Shown: piece by piece, positions 23,350 to 31,308 of the stretch
Layout of the letters: each line of letters starts with the position of its first letter
Position numbering within the stretch: position 1 is the stretch's first letter
DNA from: an uncultured Bacteroidales bacterium
Lineage (GTDB): Bacteria > Bacteroidota > Bacteroidia > Bacteroidales > UBA3824
Length of the DNA stretch: 31,440 bases
Reading direction: 5' to 3'
Assembly: GCA_937877455.1 (NCBI GenBank)
Contig: CALFIU010000168.1
Location: 1-31,440 of the forward strand
Notes under the pieces: generated by a model
Database searches by the model: none
What the model saw: the letters and a program-made list of their open reading frames with translations, nothing else
Told to the model about the DNA's origin: nothing
Program-made: the position numbers and the translations under genes

Positions 23350-24594
23350 ATGGCAGGCATTTTATTAGATATAACTCCTGTAGTGGAGGAGGCGAAGGAC
23401 TTTGTTAACGGTCTTGATACGATGTGGGTATTGTTGGGCGCGATGTTGGTATTTTGGATGCAGCCCGGTTTTGCTCTTGTAGAAGCAGGACTCACCCGTG
23501 CAAAAAACACCGCAAATATCTTGATGAAGAATTTTTGCGATTTTATGTGCGGCTCTGTTTTGTATTGGATTGCAGGATTCTCAATCATGTATGGTGTTGG
23601 CAATGGTTTTGTTGGTTGGGACGGATTTTTCTTCATTGGCAGTGATAGTAATGTACCGGCTGAGGCGACATTCATTTTTCAGACGGTCTTTTGTGCTACG
23701 GCGGCAACTATTGTGTCGGGCGCAATGGCAGAAAGAACAAAATTCTCGATGTATTTTGTCTATTCGATGGTTATATCGCTGATTATCTACCCGATAGAAG
23801 GTCATTGGTCTTGGGGCGGTGGTTGGCTCTCAGAACTTGGTTTTCACGATTTTGCGGGGTCAACAGTAGTTCATCTCTGCGGCGGTGTGCTTGCGTTAGC
23901 TGGAGCCTTGGTTCTTGGACCTCGTATCGGCAAGTACAGTAGCGATGGCAAGTCAAAAGCGATTCCCGGTCATAACCTTACACTCTGTGCTTTGGGCGTG
24001 TTCTGTCTGTGGGTTGGCTGGTTTGGATTCAACCCTTGCTCAACCGTTGCCGCAACGGGTTATGACAACGCAACTTCGATGTCGCATGTATTTGTAACAA
24101 CCAATATGGCGGCAGTTACTGGCGGCATCGCGGCGTTGCTCTATACATGGCTTGTTGACGGAAAGCCTTCTCTCTCAATGGTTTGCAACGGTGTGTTGGC
24201 AGGTTTGGTGGGCATTACGGCAGGGTGCGACTGCGTGCCGATTTGGGCTGCGGCTGTCATCGGCGTTGTAACGTCTGTGTTGATGTGTTTCTCGGTTTCG
24301 TTCCTCGACAAGAAATGCCACATCGACGACCCCGTGGGTGCAGTTTCGGTGCACGGCGTCGGCGGTATCATCGGTACAATCTTGACCGGCGTGTTCTGCG
24401 ATTCTGCCATCAACGGTGTGGAGGCTTCCATCGGCGTTCAGACTTTGGGCGCACTGGCGGTTGCGGCGTTTGCATTCGTGCTTGGTCTTGGCGTATTCTT
24501 GCTCATCAAGAAGACTCACGGCCTCCGCGTCGAAAAACGCATTGAGGAAGAAGGCCTTGATATTTACGAACATGGCGAGGCTTGCTACAACTAA
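23350..24594 (+). CDS. amt: Ammonium transporter
   Basis: I start at the ATG at 23,350 (414 aa). The longer frame from 23,290 adds a non-membrane stretch of A/T-rich origin. Eleven hydrophobic segments are visible. The twin pore histidines are H175 (DFAGSTVVHLCGG) and H335 (DDPVGAVSVHGVGG), and AMAERTKFSMY marks the conserved cytoplasmic loop. It conducts ammonium across the inner membrane under control of the adjacent PII protein. The C-terminal tail (RVEKRIEEEGLD) is the usual Amt regulatory tail. Confidence 0.96.
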   Translation: MAGILLDITPVVEEAKDFVNGLDTMWVLLGAMLVFWMQPGFALVEAGLTRAKNTANILMKNFCDFMCGSVLYWIAGFSIMYGVGNGFVGWDGFFFIGSDSNVPAEATFIFQTVFCATAATIVSGAMAERTKFSMYFVYSMVISLIIYPIEGHWSWGGGWLSELGFHDFAGSTVVHLCGGVLALAGALVLGPRIGKYSSDGKSKAIPGHNLTLCALGVFCLWVGWFGFNPCSTVAATGYDNATSMSHVFVTTNMAAVTGGIAALLYTWLVDGKPSLSMVCNGVLAGLVGITAGCDCVPIWAAAVIGVVTSVLMCFSVSFLDKKCHIDDPVGAVSVHGVGGIIGTILTGVFCDSAINGVEASIGVQTLGALAVAAFAFVLGLGVFLLIKKTHGLRVEKRIEEEGLDIYEHGEACYN

Positions 24595-24621
24595 TGGTTA
24601 CTGTTTTTGATTAATACTAAG

Positions 24622-24718
24622 AAACTGTCTAAAAAATGGATTGCAGGCTGCCAGCCTGCCTTACAGAGGGACTCAGTCGATTCCTAATTTGTAATTCAAT
24701 CCGCTTTTTAGACAGTTT
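24622..24718. repeat. Hairpin element with 22-bp arms downstream of amt
   Basis: The left arm (24,622-24,643) and right arm (24,697-24,718) are inverted copies differing at 2 of 22 bases. They begin AAACTGTCTAAAAA and end TTTTTAGACAGTTT. A nested hairpin GCAGGCT/AGCCTGC (24,643-24,659) lies inside. The right arm is followed by further T's, so it can terminate amt transcription. The TGTCTAAAAA-type ends also look like insertion-sequence termini, so it may be a MITE. Confidence 0.65.
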
Positions 24719-24828
24719 TTTGTATATGGATATGTTATGGAAAATAATTACTTTAAATTGTAATATTTAACTATGCTGATAGACAATAAATTATTTACTA
24801 ATTGTAAAATTATTCTGCGAAACATCTC

Positions 24829-24872
24829 AAAAAAATCCATATAGTTTTGATGGCGACTATATGGATTTTTTT
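24829..24872 (+). terminator. Strong bidirectional hairpin terminator
   Basis: AAAAATCCATATAGT pairs perfectly with ACTATATGGATTTTT (loop of about 11 nt), with A-run before and T-run after, so it can stop transcription from both directions. Confidence 0.85.
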
Positions 24873-24873
24873 G

Positions 24874-24881
24874 TAATTTTG
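24874..24881 (+). promoter_or_regulatory. Promoter -7 element of the structured RNA
   Basis: TAATTTTG fits TAnnTTTG, directly after the terminator. It would start transcription near 24,888. No -33 TTTG at 19-20 nt is seen because the terminator stem occupies that region. Confidence 0.5.
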
Positions 24882-24887
24882 CAACTG

Positions 24888-25138
24888 ATAATTGACATAT
24901 TATTAACGAACATAGCATTGACTGTTATTTGCGTTCTCCTGAAAGCGTAGGAAACTTTATCAGAGATAACGGACTCAAAAACAGCGTAAAAGCATTTTCT
25001 CCATCGTGGAGAAGAGTGCTTTGTACTTCCTCGGTAACAGCAATGTCCTGCCATACGGTATGGGCATTTCTTAGAGGAAGTACGAGGTCTCTTTTCCTAC
25101 GCACCTTGGAGAACGCATAAGAGGCTCATACCTTTTTT
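24888..25138 (+). ncRNA. Structured non-coding RNA, possibly 6S-like
   Basis: Three nested perfect 10-bp complementary pairs define a rod: TGCGTTCTCC (24,930-24,939) with GGAGAACGCA (25,108-25,117), GCGTAGGAAA (24,945-24,954) with TTTCCTACGC (25,093-25,102), and GTACTTCCTC (25,023-25,032) with GAGGAAGTAC (25,074-25,083). Small hairpins occur within: TTATC/GATAA (24,957-24,969), TTCTCC/GGAGAA (24,997-25,013), and CCATA/TATGG in the apical part. A -7 promoter element precedes it and TTTTTT (25,133-25,138) ends it. The long rod with an internal bubble recalls 6S RNA, and the size and promoter suit the Bacteroidales-1 type of RNA. The identity is inference. The structure itself is plain in the sequence. 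Open frames across it have no protein-like character. Confidence 0.7.
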
Positions 25139-25150
25139 GTGTCTATGCGT

Positions 25151-25185
25151 GAGTGATAGTTGGTGCAGGAAAAAATCTATCACTC
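25151..25185 (+). repeat. Inverted repeat just before the acyltransferase start
   Basis: GAGTGATAG (25,151-25,159) pairs with CTATCACTC (25,177-25,185), ending 3 nt before the ATG. It could be an operator, or a leader hairpin affecting translation. Confidence 0.5.
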
Positions 25186-25188
25186 AAA

Positions 25189-26340
25189 ATGTTAACAGAC
25201 GAAAATCCTTTAACAAAGGTGCAGTCGGAGACAATCAGTTTGCTAAGGTTTCCGATGGCGTTGCTTGTAATACTGATTCACACGGACGGTTATTATCAAA
25301 CTTGGCAAACAGATGTGGACTTGTTGTCGTGTGAAGGTGTATGCTTCTTATTGGGCTATATAATAAGGCTTTTTGCAGGAATTGCTGTGCCTACATTCTT
25401 TATGATTTCCGGTTTCTTATTTTTCAACAATTTCAGGGAGTTCACGTGGAATGGTTACAAGAAAAAGATGAAAAGCCGTGTCAAATCGCTCATTCTTCCG
25501 TTCTTTCTATGGAATGTTTTGGTTTGGGCTGTTTTGCTTGTCGGTAAAATTGCGATGATGTATTATAAAGGCGAGTCGTGGGATTATGTAATCAATTATC
25601 TCGCCGAAAAGAATTGGCATTTCCTTTGGGACATTAATCATTGGGGCGATGTAGATCATCCGTGGCTTTGGTGGACTACATACGTGACAGGTCCAATCGA
25701 TTTGCCGCTGTGGTTTCTGAGGGATTTGATTGTGGTTACAGTGCTATCTCCGCTGATATATTGGGTGGTTAAAACACTAAAAATTGCTTCAATTTTGATA
25801 TTGTTGGTGGCGTATGTGCTTGATCTTTGGGTCGTTTGGCACGGATTCAGAATAACAGCATTCTTCTATTATTCGCTTGGTGTGTATTTCGCAATCAATG
25901 GCAAAAACATTGTGGAATTTTGTGAACGATACAGTAAGGTTATCCTTTCTGCGATGTTTGTATTTTTTGTTTTGTCGTTAACACAATGGATAACGAAAGA
26001 TTATAAAAGCATTGTGAAGAATTTATTTTACGTTTCAGCGGTGCTGTCATCGTTTTATGTTGCGTCCCGATTTGTTATCGGCAAGGGAGCAAAGGCAAAT
26101 CCATTGTTGGTGGCAAGTTGTTTCTTCGTTTATGCTTGCCACGCGGCAGCAATTCCAATAACCCCACTGAATATCATTAAGAAGGCGTTTCTCTTTGTAA
26201 TACCTGGTGATACGTATTGGGAGAGGATATTGTGTTACTTGGTGGTTCCGTGCGTTACCGCCGCCGCTTTAGTGTTTGCATATTGGTTGTTGATGCGTTG
26301 GTTCCCGAAGGTGGGTAAGTTGTTTTGTGGGGGAAGATAA
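25189..26340 (+). CDS. Acyltransferase family 3 membrane protein
   Basis: From the ATG at 25,189 the protein is 383 aa. An upstream GTG at 25,153 falls within an inverted repeat and is unlikely. LLRFPMALLVILIHT at the start holds the conserved R and H of acyltransferase_3 proteins (R-x-x-A...H). VPTFFMISGFLFF follows, and about ten membrane segments run to the end. Such proteins transfer acetyl or other acyl groups to sugars or glycans at the membrane. The substrate is unknown and no polysaccharide genes adjoin. The stop falls at the boundary of a truncated transposase relic on the other strand. Confidence 0.88.
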   Translation: MLTDENPLTKVQSETISLLRFPMALLVILIHTDGYYQTWQTDVDLLSCEGVCFLLGYIIRLFAGIAVPTFFMISGFLFFNNFREFTWNGYKKKMKSRVKSLILPFFLWNVLVWAVLLVGKIAMMYYKGESWDYVINYLAEKNWHFLWDINHWGDVDHPWLWWTTYVTGPIDLPLWFLRDLIVVTVLSPLIYWVVKTLKIASILILLVAYVLDLWVVWHGFRITAFFYYSLGVYFAINGKNIVEFCERYSKVILSAMFVFFVLSLTQWITKDYKSIVKNLFYVSAVLSSFYVASRFVIGKGAKANPLLVASCFFVYACHAAAIPITPLNIIKKAFLFVIPGDTYWERILCYLVVPCVTAAALVFAYWLLMRWFPKVGKLFCGGR

Positions 26341-26344
26341 AATA

Positions 26345-27132
26345 ACAATGTTATTTCTAAATAATTCGTCTTTGCCATGCCGAGGAAGTTTATTTTCAAT
26401 GTTTTTATGACGAACCTTATAAGTTCGATGCTGCAAAACCAACTGTCGGCAAGCACATATTTGGCTTTGAAGCCGTGCTTAAAGGCTCTTTTAAGCATTT
26501 CCATTGCGCATTCTGGTTTAGACTTTTTATATTCGTCGACACGCTCGGTATTTTTCCTGTCTTTTTTGGAATGCTGATTTTTCTTCTGTGCCTTTGTCAT
26601 GCCATAGTCGCCCTTTTTGCTGGGTTCGCCATGCAGTGAAAAATCAAGTCCAAAAATGCTTTTGCCATCATTGTAGATTAGAGATAGCAATTTGTAACCA
26701 AGTATGTATGAATGTGTTACATGAGAGAATATCTTTCCGAGCAGCTCAAAGTGGTAGCCGGTCTTCTCCAAATCGGTGTCGTCTATGATAAGACATTCGG
26801 GGAGTTTCGAGTTGTTGTCAGTTCCGTCATCGATACAATTGCTCAGTTTCTTGGCGATGTGGAAATTAATCTTCCTGAAATTGATAGAATTATCCTTTTT
26901 GAAACGATACAAGGTATCTTTGCCACAGTCAATTTTGCTGTAAAAAATTGATTTTCAATAATTTAACAGTCTGACTGTATTTCGCATTGTAATTGGTTGA
27001 AAAGCAGAGGCTTTTGTCGCTAAGTTTCAGCATGTCAAGTACCGTGAAAATGGCATTAGCTGAATTATCGAAATTTTCGACAAAAAATTTTGATATTTCT
27101 TTGAAATTTTTTGTAATTTTGTTCGGCAGCAT
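26345..27132 (-). pseudogene. IS4-like DDE transposase, frameshifted and 3'-truncated
   Basis: From the ATG at 27,132 one frame gives MLPNKITKNFKEISKFF ... LSDKSLCFSTNYNAKYSQT and stops near 26,929. The next frame continues IDCGKDTLYRFKKDNSINF, then CLIIDDTDLEKTG (catalytic D-D), HVTHSYILGYKLL, GLDFSLHGE and VLADSWFCS (second catalytic D). The frames join if one T is removed from the T6 run near 26,945. The C-terminal third with the catalytic Glu is missing: homology stops at about FLGMAKTNYLEI (near 26,350), exactly where the acyltransferase ends. Non-functional. Confidence 0.82.
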
Positions 27133-27238
27133 GATTTTTTTTTTGACACTTAAATATACTGATTTTCAGTGTATTTACAAAATTTTGCTGCCTTTTTTTA
27201 TTGATTTTTAATCAATTAAATCACTTGCGAAAGTTTAG

Positions 27239-28043
27239 TTAATAATTTTAACGATATGCGTTTTGCTTTTTAACGGTGGGCTTTACTCTCAGACAGACAA
27301 TGTGTCGCTTAGTTTTGGCGGAGGTTTCAATTCATTGGCTTACGAATTGGATTGTTGTGGAAAAAAGAGCAGTGATTTCGGCTTTTCGATGAAACTCGGC
27401 TACGAACATTTTTTCAATCCCAAAGAAGGAATTTCAACAGGTTTGATGATGGTAAATTTTTCAACATCAGCAACTTTAAATTATCGTCAAACGATAGATA
27501 ATTTTGTTGACGAAGACGAAAAAAACTACACTCAACGCACATATTTCAATGAGTTAAAAGAAGTGCAAAAGCAAAATATTTTGATTTGGCCTGCTGAATT
27601 TGTCTACAAAATAGACCTTTCGCAGAAACTGAAACTTAATCTTTGCGGCGGATTTTTGCATGGTTCAACATAAAAAACGAATTCAAAACCCAATCGGGCA
27701 AACTTGAAACCCGACGTTTTTATTACGCTTTGAATCTTGAAATTTATGGCGACTACCCTCAGCATGGACTTTATTCAGAATCTGATTTTAACGGGAAATA
27801 TGATTCAAAAGTTTTGTTCGGCGGAATTTTTGAAACTGATTTACGGTATAATCTTTCAGACGATTTGGATTTAAAATTTGGGTTTCATTGGCTTTATTCT
27901 TTCAATAGTCAAGAAAAGGAATCGTCTTTAAACTTATACAATCCCAACGACTTAAAATACAATGGCGTTTTTAATTCAAATCTTACAAACAAAGTTCATC
28001 CCTTTGCGTTAGTTTTTTGGTAGGCATAAATTACAGATTATAA
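27239..28043 (+). pseudogene. Outer-membrane beta-barrel protein, multiple frameshifts
   Basis: A signal-peptide core without a start codon (LIILTICVLLFNGGLYSQ from 27,239, after an in-frame TAG) leads into a barrel-like protein (VSLSFGGGFNSLAYELD, FSMKLGYEHFF). Near 27,650-27,670 the frame changes to the one reading RRFYYALNLEIYGDYP ... LRYNLSDDLDLKFGFHWLYSF. A third shift near 28,015 is needed to reach the typical final strand GINYRL before TAA at 28,041. No intact start and at least two frameshifts make it a pseudogene. A strong terminator follows. Confidence 0.75.
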
Positions 28044-28070
28044 AAAAGTTAACAAAATACATAATATAAA

Positions 28071-28111
28071 CCCGTTGGCAAAATAAAATTTTTGTCAACG
28101 GGAACTTTTTT
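28071..28111 (+). terminator. Intrinsic terminator after the barrel pseudogene
   Basis: CCCGTTG-G-CAAAA pairs with TTTTG-T-CAACGGG (28,071-28,102), followed by AACTTTTTT. Confidence 0.85.
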
Positions 28112-28208
28112 ATATGATTGTGCGCCATTTCCTTTTTGGGTGAGTCTTATGGAAAAGAAGAAGTGTTGAAAGAAGGACGAGAAGAGTGTGTACGGTAAAA
28201 AAAAATTA

Positions 28209-28239
28209 TTTGCAATCTCAATCATTATTTTTATTTTTG
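28209..28239 (+). promoter_or_regulatory. Consensus promoter of the Rpn-family gene
   Basis: TTTG (28,209-28,212), 19-nt spacer, TATTTTTG (28,232-28,239). This places the start of transcription near 28,246 and supports the ATG at 28,269 rather than the upstream GTG. Confidence 0.8.
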
Positions 28240-28268
28240 CAACTGATAAACTAAAAATTGTTGTCATT

Positions 28269-29180
28269 ATGCCGTCAGAAGGAATATACGAACGTTTTAT
28301 AAATTTCTACACCGACTTTGCGTTCAAGAAGTTTTTCGGGACTCCTGCCAACAAGGAATTCCTAATTAGTTTTCTCAATGCCCTCTTGAAACTTGAAGGC
28401 GACGAGGAAATCAAGGACATCAAGCATCTCAACACCGAAAAACTGCCAATCGTTGAGGCAGATAGAAAGGCTATTTACGATGTATATTGCGAAAACAACA
28501 AGGGCGAAAGGTTCATCGTAGAGATGCAGAAAGCGTCGCAAATAAACTTTATCGACCGCTCTATTTATTACGCCTCGTTCCCGATTCAGGAGCAAGGCGA
28601 AAAGGGCTATATCCGCGAGATGGACGACAAGAAGGTTTATTGGAAATACGAACTCCGCAAGGTTTATGTAATTGGTGTTCTGAATTTTATCATCGACGAC
28701 AATCCTAAGCACACCGAGGTTGTAACTCACGCAAAACTCCGTTACGACGAGTACGAAAACGAACTTTACAGCGACAAATTAGAGTTTATAAACATTGAGA
28801 TGCCCAAGTTCAAAAAGAGCGAGGACGAACTTGAAGATATGCTTGATAAATGGTTTTATGCGATGAAGAACCTCTATCACCTTGCCGACCGTCCCAAGGC
28901 GTTGCGCGAGGCAATTTTCAAACGCCTTTTCAATCTCGCTGAAATTTCAAAGTACAAGCCAAACGAGTTGCTCGCCTACCGTGATAGTTTGAAGGATTAC
29001 CGTGATTATTACAATACGATAGATTTTGCAGAGATTAAAGGCAGGAAAGAAGGACGTGAAGAAGGGCGTGCGGAAGAACAACTCGCCATTGTCCGCAGAA
29101 TGCGTACAAAAGGGCTTGATACCGCAACGATTGCAGATTTTACTGGTCTCTCTCCCGAAGAAATCGAACAACTTTCATAA
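28269..29180 (+). CDS. Rpn/PD-(D/E)XK nuclease family 'transposase'
   Basis: The 303-aa protein begins YERFINFYTDFAFKKFFG, the standard opening of the family (F-A-F-K-K-F-F-G). It carries the nuclease motif in ADRKAIYDVYCENNKGERFIVEMQ (catalytic D in YDVYC and E-x-Q). The C-terminus has the repetitive KGRKEGREEGRAEEQLAIVR helix followed by a small helix-turn-helix-like end (ATIADFTGLSPEEIEQL). Relatives such as RpnA are DNA endonucleases that promote recombination. They are common in multicopy in Bacteroidales and some act in phage defence. Intact, with its own promoter. Confidence 0.9.
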   Translation: MPSEGIYERFINFYTDFAFKKFFGTPANKEFLISFLNALLKLEGDEEIKDIKHLNTEKLPIVEADRKAIYDVYCENNKGERFIVEMQKASQINFIDRSIYYASFPIQEQGEKGYIREMDDKKVYWKYELRKVYVIGVLNFIIDDNPKHTEVVTHAKLRYDEYENELYSDKLEFINIEMPKFKKSEDELEDMLDKWFYAMKNLYHLADRPKALREAIFKRLFNLAEISKYKPNELLAYRDSLKDYRDYYNTIDFAEIKGRKEGREEGRAEEQLAIVRRMRTKGLDTATIADFTGLSPEEIEQLS

Positions 29181-29188
29181 TAAACAAA

Positions 29189-29235
29189 TTCAGCCGCAAT
29201 GGAGTTTTAAAAAAAAAACATCCTTTGCGGCTGAA
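29189..29235. terminator. Large inverted repeat after the Rpn-family gene
   Basis: TTCAGCCGCAA (29,189-29,199) pairs with TTGCGGCTGAA (29,225-29,235). GGA/TCC extends the stem after one mismatch, with an A-rich loop. There is no proper T-run on either side, so it may be a terminator, or an IS-related end. Confidence 0.5.
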
Positions 29236-29257
29236 ATACTATTTGTTGGTGGATGTA

Positions 29258-29279
29258 GAGACGCACCATGGCACGTCTC
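29258..29279. repeat. Palindromic GAGACG...CGTCTC repeat
   Basis: GAGACGCACCATGGCACGTCTC is palindromic except for two central positions on each side of CCATGG. Preceded by GTA, it resembles the dispersed 'GTAGAGACG' intergenic palindromes found in many Bacteroidota and Cyanobacteria genomes. Confidence 0.55.
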
Positions 29280-29303
29280 GGAGCATAGTAATAAACCTGT
29301 GGA

Positions 29304-29708
29304 TTAAGCCCAAATTTTAGCGATTCTAAATAAGAAAAAAGTTCTGTCATTAACACCGTTAAGTTTAGCCCTAAACTTTTTGATTTTAGCGTTGAAAGAT
29401 TCAGCACCAGCGTTTGTATTTTTAAATTTGAAATAATTGATAATGTCGGGATTTCTGTTTTGTAGTGTCTGTAGAAAAGCATTAAAATATTTAAAACCTG
29501 AGCGTTCCACATCGTCGAACCAATCAGAAAGACATTTGAGAACATTTTCTTCTTTTGCATGGGAATAAATCATTCTGAGTTTATGAACCAAGTTGTATGC
29601 TTTTTCCAAATCAGGGTACAAAAAGAATAGTGTTTTTGCCCTAAGTTGTTGACTTGAAGTCCATTTTTCACGCGATTTGAAAAGCAACAAGACAATGTTT
29701 TTTGCTCT
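29304..29708 (-). pseudogene. ISL3-type transposase, C-terminal remnant
   Basis: About 135 residues remain: LLFKSREKWTSSQQLRAKTL, then YPDLEKAYNLVHKLR, and TNAGAESFNAKIKKF, where the Glu is the last catalytic residue of the DDE triad in ISL3-type transposases. The N-terminal zinc-binding and helix-turn-helix parts and both Asp are absent. An in-frame stop lies at 29,709-29,711, at the joint with the next gene. The remnant ends normally at 29,304. It has apparently truncated the gene upstream. Confidence 0.8.
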
Positions 29709-30355
29709 TTAGACTGTGTGTCTTTTTTGTGCGATTCAACTTGCGCATTGACATCTTGAACGATATTGTTTTCTGGCTTAGATTCGGTTTTGGGTGTTGT
29801 TTTCGATACCTCGCTTTGGGCGGGACTTGTTTCAATTGTTTTTTTCAATTCTGACGCAATTGTCTTGTGGAAGTTGACAGTTTCCGTCTGTTGGTCAAAT
29901 GTTTTGGATTCTGTTTTAATGTCGTTTTTACAGTTTTCGGTTACTGTTGTATAGTTGCGTATTTCATAGATTTTTGTTGATTTTCCAGAATGTTGAATGT
30001 ACCCCCAAGCGGCAAGTTTTATGTCGATACAATTATCTGATTGACTGACATATATGCAATTTTCATCGGGAACGGTACACCATTTTTCTATTATTAAACG
30101 TATGTCAGAACCAAATTGGTTGATTAGTTTTTGTATTTTTTCTTGTATTTCGTTTATTGCCAATGCTTTTGTGGACAGATCAACTTGCGTCAGAGGCTTG
30201 TAGTTGTCGCCAATATTCCATACAAGCAAATTTCCGCGCACTGTGCGTGGAGCAAACATAGGTTCAATACGTCGCACATTGTCATAAACTGCATCGTAAT
30301 TGTGCTGTATTATGCAATGTATTTGGTTGACAGGTATTTTGTGCTGCATAATCAT
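29709..30355 (-). pseudogene. Unknown protein truncated by the ISL3 remnant
   Basis: The first 215 residues belong to this gene. Beyond 29,709 its frame runs on to a stop at 29,570 but through transposase DNA in the wrong frame. The N-terminal 140 residues look like one folded domain (HKIPVNQIHCIIQHNYDAV ... VRGNLLVWNIGD ... IHWGYIQHSG-like end). A Thr/Lys/Glu-rich, probably disordered linker follows, which usually precedes a further domain, here lost. I do not recognise the family. It lies 24 nt after the YfaP-like gene on the same strand, so the two probably form an operon and may act together. Confidence 0.6.
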
Positions 30356-30379
30356 AGATTGTAAGGGACTATCTTGTTT

Positions 30380-31294
30380 TTATTCCGCTACATATTCCGT
30401 TATAGGTAATAACTTTTTCTCTTGCGCTTTGGTAACTGAGCCAGGAAAATCTTGCCGTCCGTTTTTATCGATGATCGTAACGTTGAAATCGAGCGGTGAT
30501 GATGTAGCACCCCGCCATTGGTAGCAACTGACGAGAACCTTGTATTCTCCTTTTGACGGTGTTTCAAAGTAGATGTTTTCTTGTGGATTTGGGATTAAAT
30601 TACGTGAGTTTGCATCAATGTCAAGAGTTCCGACATTGCCGCTGCAAATACCGCTTACTTGTTTGTAATATATTTCATTGCCGCATGGGTCGATTACATG
30701 CAAATCCAAATCAGTAGTCGATTGCCATTGAAGATTGAAACGCAAGTTTCCCGATTGACCACGCAGACTATCTTCTGGGATTATTTCTTCCTCCGGGATA
30801 GTGTCTTGCTTCACTGGCGGTGGCATTATTTCTTCTGGACATTTCAAAAATAGGTCGATATGTTTTGTAAGATGAAATTGACCTTCCTCTGCTATTTCGG
30901 TATTACAAAAGCCAGTGGACGATGCCGTAATTTTTTGACCACTAAAAAACAAGTAACTGAAAACGCTGCATGGAAGACTGTCGAACAATACATAACCGTC
31001 GGAATTGGTTGTTTTGCTTTGTGTAAGAACATTTGATGGAAAAAATTCCCCATTGTTGTATACAAAACGAGGAGAATATTCCAACGTAACATTTTGATTA
31101 GGGAGCGTATGATTGTCGCTTGAATCATAACATGTTACCGAAATCTCTCTATTGCATTTTATCAGCAACAGCAACGGCAGCAAAAACAGAAGAATCCACC
31201 ATGGAAATTTCTTTGTTTTTTCCATTTGGAGTAAATAGTTGTCGGTTGACGAACAATAATCCAAATTGCCGTTGAATCTTATAGTCTTTGACAT
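30380..31294 (-). CDS. Membrane-anchored protein with a YfaP/DUF2135-like domain
   Basis: The 304-aa protein has a short N-terminal cytoplasmic part, a single membrane segment at about 32-46 (WWILLFLLPLLLLIK), then two extracytoplasmic parts. Residues 50-150 look like a carboxypeptidase-regulatory/Ig-like sandwich (VTLEYSPRF, SDGYVLFDSLP). A Pro/Glu-rich linker follows (about 155-180). Residues 185-285 (LRFNLQWQSTTDLDLHVIDPCGNEIYY ... GEYKVLVSCYQW) match the YfaP/DUF2135 pattern of an Asp-rich beta-sandwich. Such domains occur with von Willebrand A and chaperone-like proteins in predicted conflict systems, but no such partner is seen here. M24 is an alternative start. Confidence 0.72.
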   Translation of the reverse strand: MSKTIRFNGNLDYCSSTDNYLLQMEKTKKFPWWILLFLLPLLLLIKCNREISVTCYDSSDNHTLPNQNVTLEYSPRFVYNNGEFFPSNVLTQSKTTNSDGYVLFDSLPCSVFSYLFFSGQKITASSTGFCNTEIAEEGQFHLTKHIDLFLKCPEEIMPPPVKQDTIPEEEIIPEDSLRGQSGNLRFNLQWQSTTDLDLHVIDPCGNEIYYKQVSGICSGNVGTLDIDANSRNLIPNPQENIYFETPSKGEYKVLVSCYQWRGATSSPLDFNVTIIDKNGRQDFPGSVTKAQEKKLLPITEYVAE

Positions 31295-31308
31295 ATCGCA
31301 AATTATAT

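Noticed and set aside
24929..25120. A 63-codon open frame downstream of amt
   Set aside because: It has no protein-like pattern and lies across the nested stems of the structured RNA, which explain the region better.
26929..26950. Possible programmed -1 frameshift site (T_TTT_TTA) in the transposase
   Set aside because: The heptamer fits a -1 slip, but the downstream coding frame needs a +1 shift, so a one-base insertion in the T-run is simpler.
29570..29708. C-terminal 46 codons of the unknown gene before the YfaP-like gene
   Set aside because: This stretch is transposase DNA read out of frame, so I do not count it as part of the original protein.
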